From: Caulobacteraceae bacterium
GTDB taxonomy: Bacteria > Pseudomonadota > Alphaproteobacteria > Caulobacterales > Caulobacteraceae
Reading direction: 5' to 3'
Length of the DNA stretch: 37,269 bases
Assembly: GCA_028290905.1 (NCBI GenBank)
Contig: JAQGIW010000249.1
Coordinates: forward strand, 1 to 37,269
Positions 24,754-32,737 of the stretch are shown one piece after another (the stretch's first letter is position 1; every line of letters begins with the position of its first letter). The position numbers and the translations under genes were made by a program. A model generated the notes under the pieces. That model was not told the origin of the DNA and ran no database searches. It saw only the letters and a list, made by a program, of their open reading frames with translations.

Positions 24754-26259
24754 ATGACGGGGGCGGCCTTCGACTGCGACGTCCTTATCGTGGGGCTCGG
24801 GCCGGTGGGCGCCACGCTGGCGGCCCTGCTGGCGACCCATGGCCTGGAGACGATCGCCATCGACCGGGACGCCGCCGTCTATCCGCTACCGCGCGCGGTT
24901 CATTTCGACGACGAGATCATGCGGCTTCTCCAGCAGCTGGGCGTGGCCGACGAGGTGGGACGCAACGCCGTACCGGTCCCGCGCTACGAGTTCCGGTCAA
25001 GCGACGGCGAGATCCTCGCGAGCTTCGATCCCGTGGCCGAGGCGCACTGCGGCTGGGAATCCGGGTATATGTTCCATCAGCCCAGCCTGGAGCTCGCCCT
25101 GCGAGACCGATTGGCGACATTGCCGCAGGCGGACATGCGGCTGGGCTGGCGTTTCGATCAGCTGTCGCAGGACGCCTCGGGCGCCACGGCGAACGTGGAC
25201 ACGCCGAACGGCGCAAGGACGATCCGCGCCCGCTATCTGGTGGGGTGCGACGGCGCGCGCAGTCCTGTCCGAGAGGCGATCGGCGGCGGCCTCTTCGACT
25301 ACGCCTTCGACGAGCCTTGGCTGGTGATCGATGCGAGGGTTCAGCCAGGAGCGCGTCTGCCGGAAGCCAACGTGCAGCTATGCGACCCGGACCGTCCGGT
25401 CACCTGTGTCCATTCGGGGCCCGGCCGGCGCCGCTGGGAATTCATGCTGCTTCCGGGCGAGACGACGGAGAAGGCCGTCGAGGACGACTTCATCCGCACT
25501 CTGCTCGCGCCGTTCGACTGCGGGCCCGTCGAGATCGAACGCAGGGCCGTCTACCGCTTCCATGGCCTGGTGGCGAACCGCTGGAGGGAGGGACGCGTGC
25601 TGCTGGCGGGTGACTCCGCTCACCAGACTCCCCCGTTCGCCGGCCAGGGGATGTGTTCGGGCCTGCGCGACGCTGCGAATCTGGCGTGGAAGCTGGCCGC
25701 CGTGCTTGACGGACGCGCGGACGAGGCCCTGCTCGACACCTACCAGGCCGAGCGCGAACCTCATGCGCGAACCCTGATCGAACTGGCCATCGCCATGGGA
25801 CGCGTCGTGTGCAACCGCGACAGGGAAGCCGCCGCCGCCCGCGACCGGGACATGCTGGCGCGCCGGGCCTCCGGCGCTCCGCCGCCGATGCCGCCCCTGC
25901 GCCCGGCCCCCTTGCGGGCCGGCTGCGTCATGACCGGAGCCGGCGGCGCCGGGGAAATCTTCCCCCAGCCGACCGCCGGCAGTGGGACGCGGCGGCTGCG
26001 CCTGGACGACGCCCTGGGCGAAGGCGCCTGGCTGATCTCCCGCGAACCGATCACGGTGTGCGATCCAAACCTCGCCGCCCATCAGCTCGGGGAAGACCTC
26101 CTCGCGCCATTCCGCGCGGCGATCGCAGGCTGGCTCGACAAGCATCGCGCAAAGGCCGTGCTGGTGCGCCCGGACCGGTACGTCTTCGGCGCGGGCGAAC
26201 CCGACGCCCTGGCCTCCGCCTGGGCGCAAGCCCTTCGCCCGCGACGCGAAGCCGCTTGA
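24754..26259 (+). CDS. FAD-dependent aromatic monooxygenase, MhpA-like
   Basis: The protein has 501 residues. It carries the three FAD/NADPH fingerprints of class A flavin hydroxylases: GLGPVG near residue 14, GCDGARSPVREAIG near 163, and VLLAGDSAHQTPPFAGQGM near 282, followed by SGLRDAANLAWKLAAVL. The PRAVHFDDEIMRLLQQLG segment is typical of 3-(3-hydroxyphenyl)propionate hydroxylase (MhpA) relatives. It would hydroxylate a phenolic ring to the catechol cleaved by the VOC dioxygenase. Its start directly follows the stop of the FAH gene, and its own stop overlaps the TetR start. The natural substrate is unknown. Confidence 0.9.
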   Translation: MTGAAFDCDVLIVGLGPVGATLAALLATHGLETIAIDRDAAVYPLPRAVHFDDEIMRLLQQLGVADEVGRNAVPVPRYEFRSSDGEILASFDPVAEAHCGWESGYMFHQPSLELALRDRLATLPQADMRLGWRFDQLSQDASGATANVDTPNGARTIRARYLVGCDGARSPVREAIGGGLFDYAFDEPWLVIDARVQPGARLPEANVQLCDPDRPVTCVHSGPGRRRWEFMLLPGETTEKAVEDDFIRTLLAPFDCGPVEIERRAVYRFHGLVANRWREGRVLLAGDSAHQTPPFAGQGMCSGLRDAANLAWKLAAVLDGRADEALLDTYQAEREPHARTLIELAIAMGRVVCNRDREAAAARDRDMLARRASGAPPPMPPLRPAPLRAGCVMTGAGGAGEIFPQPTAGSGTRRLRLDDALGEGAWLISREPITVCDPNLAAHQLGEDLLAPFRAAIAGWLDKHRAKAVLVRPDRYVFGAGEPDALASAWAQALRPRREAA

Positions 26260-26894
26260 AACGCGCCGAGCGCACGCGTTCGGCCCTGATGGCGGCGGGC
26301 CGCCGGCTGTTCTGCGCGCGGCCGGTGGACGCCGTGACGGTGGACGACATCGTTCAGGCGGCGGAAGTCGGCAAGGGAAGTTTCTACAACCACTTCCCCG
26401 ACCGGGAGGCGCTCGTCCGCGCCGTCACGGCCGAAATCCGCGCCGGCGTCGAGCGCGCAGTGGACCATGTGAACGCCGACGTGGATGATCCCGCCCGGCG
26501 AGTGGCCCGCGCCTGCTGCGTCTATCTGCGCTTCGCCCTCGATGAGCCGGAACGGGCGGGCGTCCTGGTGCGCGTCCACAGCGGACATACCTCCCTCGAG
26601 GCGTCTCTGAATCGCGGGCTCGTCGACGACGTCTCCAAGGGGCTTGCAGCGGGACGTTTCCGCGTCGCGACCGTGGAGGCGGGGGTACTCTACGTTCTGG
26701 GCGTGATGCAGATCGCCCTGACCCGGATCGTGCGAGAGGCCTCGCCAACCCTCGCGGTCAGCCTCGCCCAACAGATGTGCGCGCTGCTGCTTACGGGCCT
26801 GCGCGTGCCGCCGGCGGAGGCGGAACTGATCGCGGCGCAGGCGAGCGACGACATCGTCGGGGCCGCAACCCTCGACGCGTTCCCCCGCCTATGA
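26256..26894 (+). CDS. TetR-family transcriptional regulator
   Basis: The protein has 212 residues. The N-terminal helix-turn-helix is at residues about 5-50 (RTRSALMAAGRRLFC, VTVDDIVQAAEVGKGSFYNH, FPDREALVRAV). The C-terminal helical domain is diverse, as is usual for ligand binding. The start is a TTG at 26256 whose last two bases are the first two of the monooxygenase stop (TTGA), which both fixes it and couples translation. The frame is open farther upstream, but only shadows the monooxygenase. It is probably the regulator of this operon. Confidence 0.88.
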   Translation: MKRAERTRSALMAAGRRLFCARPVDAVTVDDIVQAAEVGKGSFYNHFPDREALVRAVTAEIRAGVERAVDHVNADVDDPARRVARACCVYLRFALDEPERAGVLVRVHSGHTSLEASLNRGLVDDVSKGLAAGRFRVATVEAGVLYVLGVMQIALTRIVREASPTLAVSLAQQMCALLLTGLRVPPAEAELIAAQASDDIVGAATLDAFPRL

Positions 26895-26937
26895 CGCCGA
26901 GACCCTCGTGGGTGTACGCCCTCTCCGTCACGCGCCA

Positions 26938-26964
26938 CCTCCCCCGCGCTACGCGCAAGGGAGG
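26938..26964. terminator. Hairpin between convergent tetR and DUF4170 genes
   Basis: CCTCCC and GGGAGG close a nested CGCG/CGCG stem with a short loop. It lies in a 79-bp gap between two convergent genes and probably stops transcription on both strands. There is no strong T-run. It resembles a short version of the palindromes at 8294 and 30411. Confidence 0.5.
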
Positions 26965-26973
26965 AACCTTTCC

Positions 26974-27210
26974 TCAGCCGCCGCGCTTGTCCGCCGCCGG
27001 GTCGAGCAGCTTGTGGGCGTGGATGATGAAGTAGCGCATCAGGGCGTTGTCCACGGTCGCCTGGGCCTTGGCCTGCCAGGCCCGGAAGGCCTCGTCGTAG
27101 TTCGGGTAGGCGCCGACGAGGTCGACCTTCGAGAGGTCGCGGAACTCCGTCCCGGCGACGTCCTTCAGTTCGCCGCCGATGACCAGGTGCAGCAGTTGTC
27201 GATCCGGCAT
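26974..27210 (-). CDS. DUF4170 domain-containing protein
   Basis: The protein has 78 residues: RQLLHLVIGGELKDVAGTEF, then VDLVGAYPNYDEAFRAWQAK and MRYFIIHAHKLLDP. This pattern fits the DUF4170 family of small alphaproteobacterial proteins of unknown function. AGGGGA stands before the ATG at 27210. It follows the pmbA-like gene by 29 bp on the same strand and is probably co-transcribed with it. Confidence 0.85.
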   Translation of the reverse strand: MPDRQLLHLVIGGELKDVAGTEFRDLSKVDLVGAYPNYDEAFRAWQAKAQATVDNALMRYFIIHAHKLLDPAADKRGG

Positions 27211-27239
27211 GACCGTTCCCCTGTCCCCGCCCCTTGGGA

Positions 27240-28571
27240 CTATTTGCCGGCGATGGCCAGGGCGTCCACCAGGATGGAGGGGGTGTCGGCCGAACCACGG
27301 CGCACGAGGTCCGATCCCGGGATCATGCGTGCATAGATATCGATCAGATTGCCCGCCACGGTGATCTCTGTGACCGGATAGGTGATCTCGCCGTTTTCGA
27401 ACCAGTGCCCGGAGCACCCCACCGACCAGTCGCCGGTGTTGGCGTTCAGCGACGGCCCGAACATCGAGGTGACCAGCACCCCTGATCCCGCCTCGCGCAT
27501 CAGCGCCGGCTGGTCGAGGGCGCCGGGTTGCAGGGTCAGGTTGGTGGGTGACACGCCGGGCGGGCCGGCAAGGCCGCGGGAGGCGTGGCCGGTGGTCTCC
27601 AGGCCCAGCTGCCGGGCGGAACTCGAGTTGAGCAGCCAAGTGGTCAGCACGCCTTCGTCGATGATGTTCATCACCTGATTGGCCACCCCTTCGTCGTCGA
27701 ACGGCGAGGAACCGAGGCCGCGTGGCCGGTGCGGATCGTCGGTGAGGGTGACGCCCTTCGAAAACAGAGTCGATCCGAGGCGGTCCTTGAGGAAGGAGAC
27801 GCCGCGCGCCACCGCCGGGCCGGAGATCCCGCCGATCAGGGGGCCGAGCAGGGCGCCGGCCAATCGGTTCTCGAAGATCACCGGGGCGGTGGTGGAGGCG
27901 ATCTTGCGCGCGCCCAGCGCCGCCGCCGCGCGCCGGCCGGCTTCCAAGCCGATCGCCTGCGGCGTCGGCAGGTCCTCGCGCCAGCGCGTGGTGCGCCCCT
28001 CGCTCCCCTGCTCCATCGCCGCGCCTTCGCCCGCGATGGCTTGGGCCGACAGCGAAAAGGCGGTGCCGCGGTGTTCTCCGAAGAACCCCTCGCTGGTGAC
28101 GAGGCGCCAGGAGGAGCACGACCAGCTCGCCGACGCGCCGTTGGAATTGCTCACTCCAGGGACCGCGCGCGCGGCCGTCTCCGCCTCGCGGGCCTGGTCC
28201 TCCAGCGCCTCGGGGCTGAGTTCGGTGGGGTCATAGAGGTCGAAGTCGGCGGGCGCGCCCCGCGCGAGGCGTTCGCGGGGCGCCAGACCGACCCACGGGT
28301 CCTCCGCCGCCAGCCGCGCCATGGCCACCACCCGCTCGACGAGCTTGGTTCGGCCCTCGCCGGACACGTCAGATCCGGAGACCGACGCCTGGCGCCTGCC
28401 GATCAGCACCCGGACGCCGAGATCGCGCGACTCCTCGCGCTCCACCTCTTCCAACGCGCCCAGGCGCACAGTGACCGAGAGCGCCTGGCGTTCGGCGAAG
28501 GCGACCTCGGCGGCGTCCGCGCCGGCGGCCAAGGCGGCCGCGGCGACGTCCTTCAACAGGTTTTCATCCAT
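27240..28571 (-). CDS. pmbA: TldD/PmbA family protein (PmbA-like)
   Basis: The protein has 443 residues, close to the usual length of PmbA/TldE. It begins MDENLLKDVAAAALAAGADA and has the family segments LGVRVLIGRRQASVSGSDVS, SNSNGASASWSCSSWRLVTS, GVANQVMNIIDEGVLTTWLL and EITVAGNLIDIYARMIPGSD. TldD and PmbA form a peptidase complex that processes small modified peptides; PmbA itself lacks the HExxxH metal site carried by TldD. No tldD is in the window. The ATG at 28571 matches the family start better than 28607. Confidence 0.93.
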   Translation of the reverse strand: MDENLLKDVAAAALAAGADAAEVAFAERQALSVTVRLGALEEVEREESRDLGVRVLIGRRQASVSGSDVSGEGRTKLVERVVAMARLAAEDPWVGLAPRERLARGAPADFDLYDPTELSPEALEDQAREAETAARAVPGVSNSNGASASWSCSSWRLVTSEGFFGEHRGTAFSLSAQAIAGEGAAMEQGSEGRTTRWREDLPTPQAIGLEAGRRAAAALGARKIASTTAPVIFENRLAGALLGPLIGGISGPAVARGVSFLKDRLGSTLFSKGVTLTDDPHRPRGLGSSPFDDEGVANQVMNIIDEGVLTTWLLNSSSARQLGLETTGHASRGLAGPPGVSPTNLTLQPGALDQPALMREAGSGVLVTSMFGPSLNANTGDWSVGCSGHWFENGEITYPVTEITVAGNLIDIYARMIPGSDLVRRGSADTPSILVDALAIAGK

Positions 28572-28624
28572 GTGGGGCGATATGGGCGATGCCGTCGCCC
28601 CCGGCAAGCGCGCCGACCTGGGCG

Positions 28625-28873
28625 TCAGGCGATCAGGTCGGGAGTGAGCCGGTTTTCCAGCTTGGCGATCTGGTCGCGCAGGATCAGCTTGCGCTTCTTG
28701 ATGCGGACGATCTGCAGCTGGTTGGCGTCTGCCCGGGCCTGGAGGGCCAGGACCGCAGCGTCGAGATCCTGATGTTCCTGTCGCAAGCGTTCAAGCTCGA
28801 GACGGATGGCCCCCTTGTCGTCGTGGGGGACGTATCCGTCCTCTGTTGTCTCCACCTCCGTCATATCGTCCAT
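28625..28873 (-). CDS. YdcH family (DUF465) small protein
   Basis: The protein has 82 residues. After an acidic N-terminus it has the typical YdcH helix pair: LELERLRQEHQDLDAAVLAL, then QLQIVRIKKRKLILRDQIAK and LENRLTPDLIA. These are short coiled-coil proteins of unknown function. The ATG at 28873 has GGGG nearby; an in-frame ATG at 28900 would add 9 residues and cannot be ruled out. It lies 53 bp before the pmbA-like gene on the same strand. Confidence 0.88.
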   Translation of the reverse strand: MDDMTEVETTEDGYVPHDDKGAIRLELERLRQEHQDLDAAVLALQARADANQLQIVRIKKRKLILRDQIAKLENRLTPDLIA

Positions 28874-28991
28874 GGCGCGACCCCAATGGTTGGCGATCAT
28901 CCAATCTGTAGCAGACGGGCGCGGCTCGACAAGGTGAAGGCGGGCTGGCGTCCAGCCTGTGCCCTGATCATCGCGCCGCCCGGGCGGTATG

Positions 28992-29456
28992 TCAAAGCGC
29001 CTCGATCAGCCTCACCAGGACGGCGGACGGCGCGGGCGGGCGCCACGCTTGGGCCAGGTCGGTCAGGGCGTGCAGGGGCGAGGCGCCTCCCTGCAAGGCG
29101 GGGGGCGTGTCGAGCGCCTCCAGGACGTCGAAAAGGGCGTGCTCCGCCTCCAGTTCGGCCTCGAGGATACGGCTCCGCACGGCGGCGCGCGAGTTGTCGG
29201 GGTCGCCGGCGAAAGGGGGGGCCAGCCGTTGGCGAAGCGCGCGAAGCGGGCGAATGATCTCTCCGTCCCACTCGCGGGCGATCTCGACCGCCTTCTCCAG
29301 GGTTTCCCGGCCGACGTGTCTGTTCCCCTGGAGTGTCCAGCAGCGCCAGAGCAGCAGCGCCGGGCACTGGCCATGGATGTTCTGCAGGTCGAGGCAGATC
29401 GTCTCCACGCCCACACGCTCCCAGGCGCCGACGGCGAACGCCCAGGCCGAGGTCAA
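28992..29456 (-). CDS. TIGR02444/DUF2390-like protein
   Basis: The protein has 154 residues from a TTG at 29456 that overlaps the ubiX stop (TTGA). SAWAFAVGAWERVGVETICL followed by LQNIHGQCPALLLWRCW matches the start of the TIGR02444 family, small alpha-helical proteins of unknown function. An ATG at 29513 is also in frame but would overlap ubiX by 60 bp and adds untypical residues. GGATGGGG lies in front of the TTG. The gene is translationally coupled to ubiX. Confidence 0.75.
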   Translation of the reverse strand: MTSAWAFAVGAWERVGVETICLDLQNIHGQCPALLLWRCWTLQGNRHVGRETLEKAVEIAREWDGEIIRPLRALRQRLAPPFAGDPDNSRAAVRSRILEAELEAEHALFDVLEALDTPPALQGGASPLHALTDLAQAWRPPAPSAVLVRLIEAL

Positions 29457-30070
29457 GTCGCCCCATCCGGGACAGGTTCCCCCGGGGTCGGAGCCGGTAT
29501 GTCGTCGCCCCATCGCCTGACGGCGCCCCAGGCCAGTCCGAACAGATCCAGGGCCCGGCCGACCGACTGGTCCACCATTTCGGCGAGGTCCCTCGGCTTG
29601 GCATAGAAGGCGGGGAGCGGCGGGGCCAGGGTGGCGCCCATCTCGGCCAACTGGACCATCGTTCGCAGGTGACCAAGGTGCAGGGGGGTTTCGCGCACCA
29701 TCAGCACCAGCGGACGGCGTTCCTTCAAGGTGACGTCCGCGGCGCGGGTCAGCAGCGAGCTGGTGACGCCCGTCGCGATCTCGCTCATCGTGCGCACCGA
29801 ACAGGGAGCGACAATCATCCCCAGGGTGGGAAACGATCCCGAGGCCACGGGGGCGCCAACATCGCCAACCCGGTACGTCACCTGCGCCCGCGCCGAGAGA
29901 TCGGCGGCCGAGAGGTCCGTTTCCTGGGCAAGCGTCAGCAGGGCGGCGCGGCTGACGACCAGGTGCGTCTCGATGCCGAGTTCCCGGCAGGCGTCCAGCA
30001 CCCGCACCCCGTAGAGCACCCCCGAGGCGCCTGAGATGCCCACCACCAGTCTCGGTCGATTCGCGTCCAT
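29453..30070 (-). CDS. ubiX: Flavin prenyltransferase UbiX
   Basis: The protein has 205 residues. LVVGISGASGVLYGVRVLDA starts the flavodoxin-like fold; MIVAPCSVRTMSEIATGVTS and LKERRPLVLMVRETPLHLGH are signature segments of UbiX/Pad1. It joins dimethylallyl phosphate to FMN, making prenylated FMN for the UbiD decarboxylase in ubiquinone synthesis. No ubiD is in the window. The ATG at 30070 is chosen for its GGAG and because the family begins just before the GISGASG motif. Confidence 0.95.
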   Translation of the reverse strand: MDANRPRLVVGISGASGVLYGVRVLDACRELGIETHLVVSRAALLTLAQETDLSAADLSARAQVTYRVGDVGAPVASGSFPTLGMIVAPCSVRTMSEIATGVTSSLLTRAADVTLKERRPLVLMVRETPLHLGHLRTMVQLAEMGATLAPPLPAFYAKPRDLAEMVDQSVGRALDLFGLAWGAVRRWGDDIPAPTPGEPVPDGAT

Positions 30071-30210
30071 TTCGTGGGCTCCGCCGCCGATTTTCAAGGC
30101 GCGTCGAGCAGGCCCCGCCCTGACCATCGCATGAACAAACATATGTGATCTGACAGAGTGACGGCAGGGGTGTTCATTCAGCGAGCTGGGGTAGCAAGGA
30201 GTCTTCCACC

Positions 30211-30384
30211 ATGGCGATTGAAGCCCGTATTCGTGAACTCGGCGTGCGACACCAGTCGCTCGAACGCGCCATCGAAGACGAAATCAGCCGGCCGGCCGCC
30301 GACGCCATACGACTGCGGGAGCTCAAGCGACAGAAGCTGCGCCTCAAGGAAGAGATGGAAAGCCTCAAGGCCAAGCCCCACTAG
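30211..30384 (+). CDS. YdcH family (DUF465) short protein
   Basis: A 57-residue gene with AAGGAG nine nt before the ATG. It reads MAIEARIRELGVRHQSLERA, IEDEISRPAADAIRLRELKR and QKLRLKEEMESLKAKPH, the same helix-turn-helix coiled-coil pattern as the gene at 28625-28873 but without the acidic N-terminus. Function is unknown. It is divergent from ubiX. Confidence 0.85.
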   Translation: MAIEARIRELGVRHQSLERAIEDEISRPAADAIRLRELKRQKLRLKEEMESLKAKPH

Positions 30385-30410
30385 AGGAGCCCATCGATAC
30401 GCCTCTCGCC

Positions 30411-30537
30411 TATCTCTTCCCCCATCGGAGGAGGGGGACCGCGAAGCGGGGGAGGGGGCGACGCTGCGGAGATTTCGCCCGGTCAGCCCCCTCCCGGCCT
30501 TCGGCCGTACTCCCCCCACAGGGGGGAGAGACGCGTC
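30411..30537. repeat. Palindromic GC-rich intergenic element (copy 2)
   Basis: Arms GGAGGGGGACCGCGAAGCGG (from about 30431) and the complementary CCCCCTCCCGGCCTTCGGCC (from about 30488) enclose a 25-nt spacer. Outer arms CTCTTCCCCC and GGGGGGAGAG also pair. It shares its core with the element at 8294-8397. It lies between the convergent ydcH and trcR genes. Confidence 0.7.
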
Positions 30538-30542
30538 CTCCT

Positions 30543-31172
30543 TTAGCCGTCCAGGCCCACCTCGTCGTCGACCTCGGCCAGTTCGGCCTGGCTCCGGAGT
30601 GACGGGCCCTCGGGCTGGGCGACGCCCCGCTTGGCGTCGTCCCTGGCCTTCTTATCGGCCGCCTTCCTGACGATGGCGTCCAGTTCAAGCTGACCGATGA
30701 GGCCAAGGGACACCGGGTCCACCGGCTTGATGTTGGTGGAATTCCAGTGCGTGCGGTTGCGGACCTGGTCGATGGTGGCCTTGGTGGTGCCGAGCGCCTT
30801 GGCGATCTGCACATCCGTCACCTCGGGGTGGTTGCGCACGAACCAGGCGATGGCGTCAGGCCGATCCTGGCGGCGGGACACGGGGGTGTAGCGCGGCGCC
30901 TTCTTCTGGGGCTTGAGCAACTCGGCATGGCGGCTCTTCTGAGGCCGCATACGATAGGTCGGGTCGGCCTGGGCGGCGTCGAGTTCCTCGCGGCTGAGCT
31001 GGCCATTGGAGATCGGGTCGGCGCCGCGGATATCGCGCGCCACCTCTCCGTCGGCGATCCCCTTCACCTCGAGAGGGTGCAAGCCGCAGAAATCGGCGAT
31101 CTGGTCGAAGGTCATCGACGAATTGTCGACGAGCCAGACGGCGGTCGCCTTGGGCATCAGAATTTCGTTCAC
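30543..31172 (-). CDS. trcR: Cell cycle transcriptional regulator TrcR (DUF1013)
   Basis: The protein has 209 residues and matches the DUF1013/TrcR pattern: MPKATAVWLVDNSSMTFDQI, ADFCGLHPLEVKGIADGEVA, RDIRGADPISNGQLSREEL and PDAIAWFVRNHPEVTDVQIA. Two helix-turn-helix-like segments are visible (FDQIADFCGLHPLEV and DVQIAKALGTTKATIDQV). TrcR is a conserved alphaproteobacterial regulator linked to the cell cycle in Caulobacter. The start is a GTG at 31172 with GGAG seven nt upstream. A stable hairpin lies 22 nt before it. Confidence 0.92.
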   Translation of the reverse strand: MNEILMPKATAVWLVDNSSMTFDQIADFCGLHPLEVKGIADGEVARDIRGADPISNGQLSREELDAAQADPTYRMRPQKSRHAELLKPQKKAPRYTPVSRRQDRPDAIAWFVRNHPEVTDVQIAKALGTTKATIDQVRNRTHWNSTNIKPVDPVSLGLIGQLELDAIVRKAADKKARDDAKRGVAQPEGPSLRSQAELAEVDDEVGLDG

Positions 31173-31193
31173 GGCGGTCTCCAGAAACAGCGG

Positions 31194-31215
31194 CGCCCGG
31201 CCTTGCGGCCGGGCG
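31194..31215 (-). promoter_or_regulatory. GCAA-capped hairpin between phzF and trcR
   Basis: A perfect 9-bp stem (31194-31202 with 31207-31215) carries a GCAA loop on the minus strand, a GNRA-type tetraloop. It lies 68 nt after the phzF stop and 22 nt before the trcR start. It could end phzF transcription (only TGTTTCT follows) or be part of the trcR leader. Confidence 0.5.
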
Positions 31216-31282
31216 GGGTGACCTCTTCATATAGACCTTGCGGGCGCCGGATGAAACCGGGAACGGACGATTTGGTCGAAAT

Positions 31283-32092
31283 TCACACGCGTAGGCGACC
31301 CTCCACCGTCGTCCTCGCCGCGCCGCGCAGCAGCACCCGCTCGCCCCGGTGCTCGCACTCGAGATCGCCGCCGCGTCCCGGGTAGGCCTGGTGGAAGCGC
31401 AGAGTCGTTCGCCCGAGTTTCTCGGAAAACAGGGGCGAGGCGATGCAGTGGAAGGAGCCCGTGGCCGGATCCTCGTCGATCCCCGATCCCGGCGCGAAGA
31501 ACCGGCTCACCACGTCATAGGGCGCCCCCGCGTCGGCGACGGCCGATACGCCGGCATTGCCGACGCCGCGCGCTCCACCGCCGACTCCCTTCAGGGCTCT
31601 GAGGTCGGGCTGCAGGGCGCGGACCTGTTCCTCGCTGGCGAGCATGGCCAGAAGATAGGTCCCCGACCAGACTTCCGCCGGCTCCACCCCCAGGGCCCGG
31701 GCCAGCCCGGCCGGGGCCTCGATACGGGTGGGGGGGTCGGCGGGGAAGTCCATTTCGTATCGGCCGGAGGCGCGCTTGACGATCAGTGGTCCCGAGCGGG
31801 TGTCGAAGGTGATTGTCGAAACGTCCAGGCCCAGTTCCGAGAACAGGACGTGGCCGCTGGCGAGCGTCGCGTGTCCGCACAGCGGGACCTCTACCGCCGG
31901 GGTGAACCAGCGCAGGCCGAAGCGCGCCGGATCGCCGGTCCTGAGCAGGAAGGCGGTCTCGGCCTGATTGTTCTCCGCCGCCAGAGACTGCATCCAGCCG
32001 GCGTCCGGCCAAGCGTCCAGGGGCTCGACCACACAGGCCTGGTTGCCCTTGAACGGAGCGGCGGCGAAGGCGTCGATGGTCCATTGGCGCAT
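31283..32092 (-). CDS. PhzF family isomerase/epimerase
   Basis: The protein has 269 residues, typical of the family. It starts [20 protein letters not shown], has the catalytic Glu in [17 protein letters not shown] (about residue 45), then [20 protein letters not shown] and the second-domain signature [20 protein letters not shown]. PhzF proteins have a diaminopimelate-epimerase-like fold; only some act in phenazine synthesis, and this one has no phenazine genes nearby. Two inverted repeats lie in the 75 bp before its start, so it may be specifically regulated. Confidence 0.9.
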   Translation of the reverse strand: MRQWTIDAFAAAPFKGNQACVVEPLDAWPDAGWMQSLAAENNQAETAFLLRTGDPARFGLRWFTPAVEVPLCGHATLASGHVLFSELGLDVSTITFDTRSGPLIVKRASGRYEMDFPADPPTRIEAPAGLARALGVEPAEVWSGTYLLAMLASEEQVRALQPDLRALKGVGGGARGVGNAGVSAVADAGAPYDVVSRFFAPGSGIDEDPATGSFHCIASPLFSEKLGRTTLRFHQAYPGRGGDLECEHRGERVLLRGAARTTVEGRLRV

Positions 32093-32114
32093 GGCTTTGT
32101 CTCCAGTTTCTAGA

Positions 32115-32168
32115 GGTACAACATGCCATTGTGCCGCTGATCAATCGGATTATTGTCACGGTGACAAT
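32115..32168 (-). promoter_or_regulatory. Two inverted repeats upstream of phzF-like gene
   Basis: ATTGTCAC-G-GTGACAAT (32152-32168) is a perfect 17-bp palindrome with a one-base centre, too tight for a good RNA hairpin but well suited to a dimeric repressor. A second, imperfect one, GGTACAA-N7-TTGTGCC, lies at 32115-32135. Both lie between the nucleotidyltransferase stop and the phzF start. Confidence 0.5.
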
Positions 32169-32737
32169 CAGGGGCTCGCCGTGGTCACCTCCGGCCACCG
32201 CGATCTCGCGCTGGCGACGATCTTCGCCAGGCCCTTGGGCTCCCGGCGCGGATTAGGGCGCAGCCGCATGGCGAACACATCGTCCAGGCCGAAGGGGGCG
32301 ACAACGGTGAGTTCACCGTCCTGCTCCAGTCGCGCCCCCACGGCGCAGGCGGGCGCCGCGAAGCGCTCGAGCGCCTCGGCGGTGCGGGCGAGGGGCGCGT
32401 AGGGCTCGCCGAAGTGGTCCTCGAACCACAGGTGGACCCGGGCCTGGTTCCGCACCTCGACCTGCGCGCCCAGGGAAGAGGAGAAGGCGGCGGCGACGCG
32501 GCGGATCACCGCGTCCTCGGCGTCCCAGGAGGTCTCCTGGTCAAAATAGCCCAGGTCGTAGTCCTTGATCCCATGGTCCGAGGCGCGCCCGGTGAGGTGG
32601 TTCCACACCGGCTGGTAGATGGCGCCGGAAAAGACCAGCCAGTCGGGGAGATCGATATCGCGCGCGGTCGTCAGCACCTGCATCAGGGTCGAGCTGGCGC
32701 GCAGGATCGCCTTCAGCCGGTCCTCGAACCCGCTCAT
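32168..32737 (-). CDS. Nucleotidyltransferase family protein (NTP_transf_6-like)
   Basis: The protein has 189 residues. WLVFSGAIYQPVWNHLTGR and GIKDYDLGYFD give the family pattern with two metal-binding Asp residues, followed by VEVRNQARVHLWFEDHFG and a C-terminal region ending in KIVASARSRWPEVTT. Function and substrate are unknown. Its start overlaps the thiD stop (ATGA), so it is the last gene of the folP-thiD operon. Confidence 0.85.
   Translation of the reverse strand: MSGFEDRLKAILRASSTLMQVLTTARDIDLPDWLVFSGAIYQPVWNHLTGRASDHGIKDYDLGYFDQETSWDAEDAVIRRVAAAFSSSLGAQVEVRNQARVHLWFEDHFGEPYAPLARTAEALERFAAPACAVGARLEQDGELTVVAPFGLDDVFAMRLRPNPRREPKGLAKIVASARSRWPEVTTASP

Noticed and set aside
28943-28957. 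Small hairpin GGCTGG-N3-CCAGCC after the TIGR02444-like gene
   Set aside because: Only 6 bp and no T-run; too weak to call a terminator.
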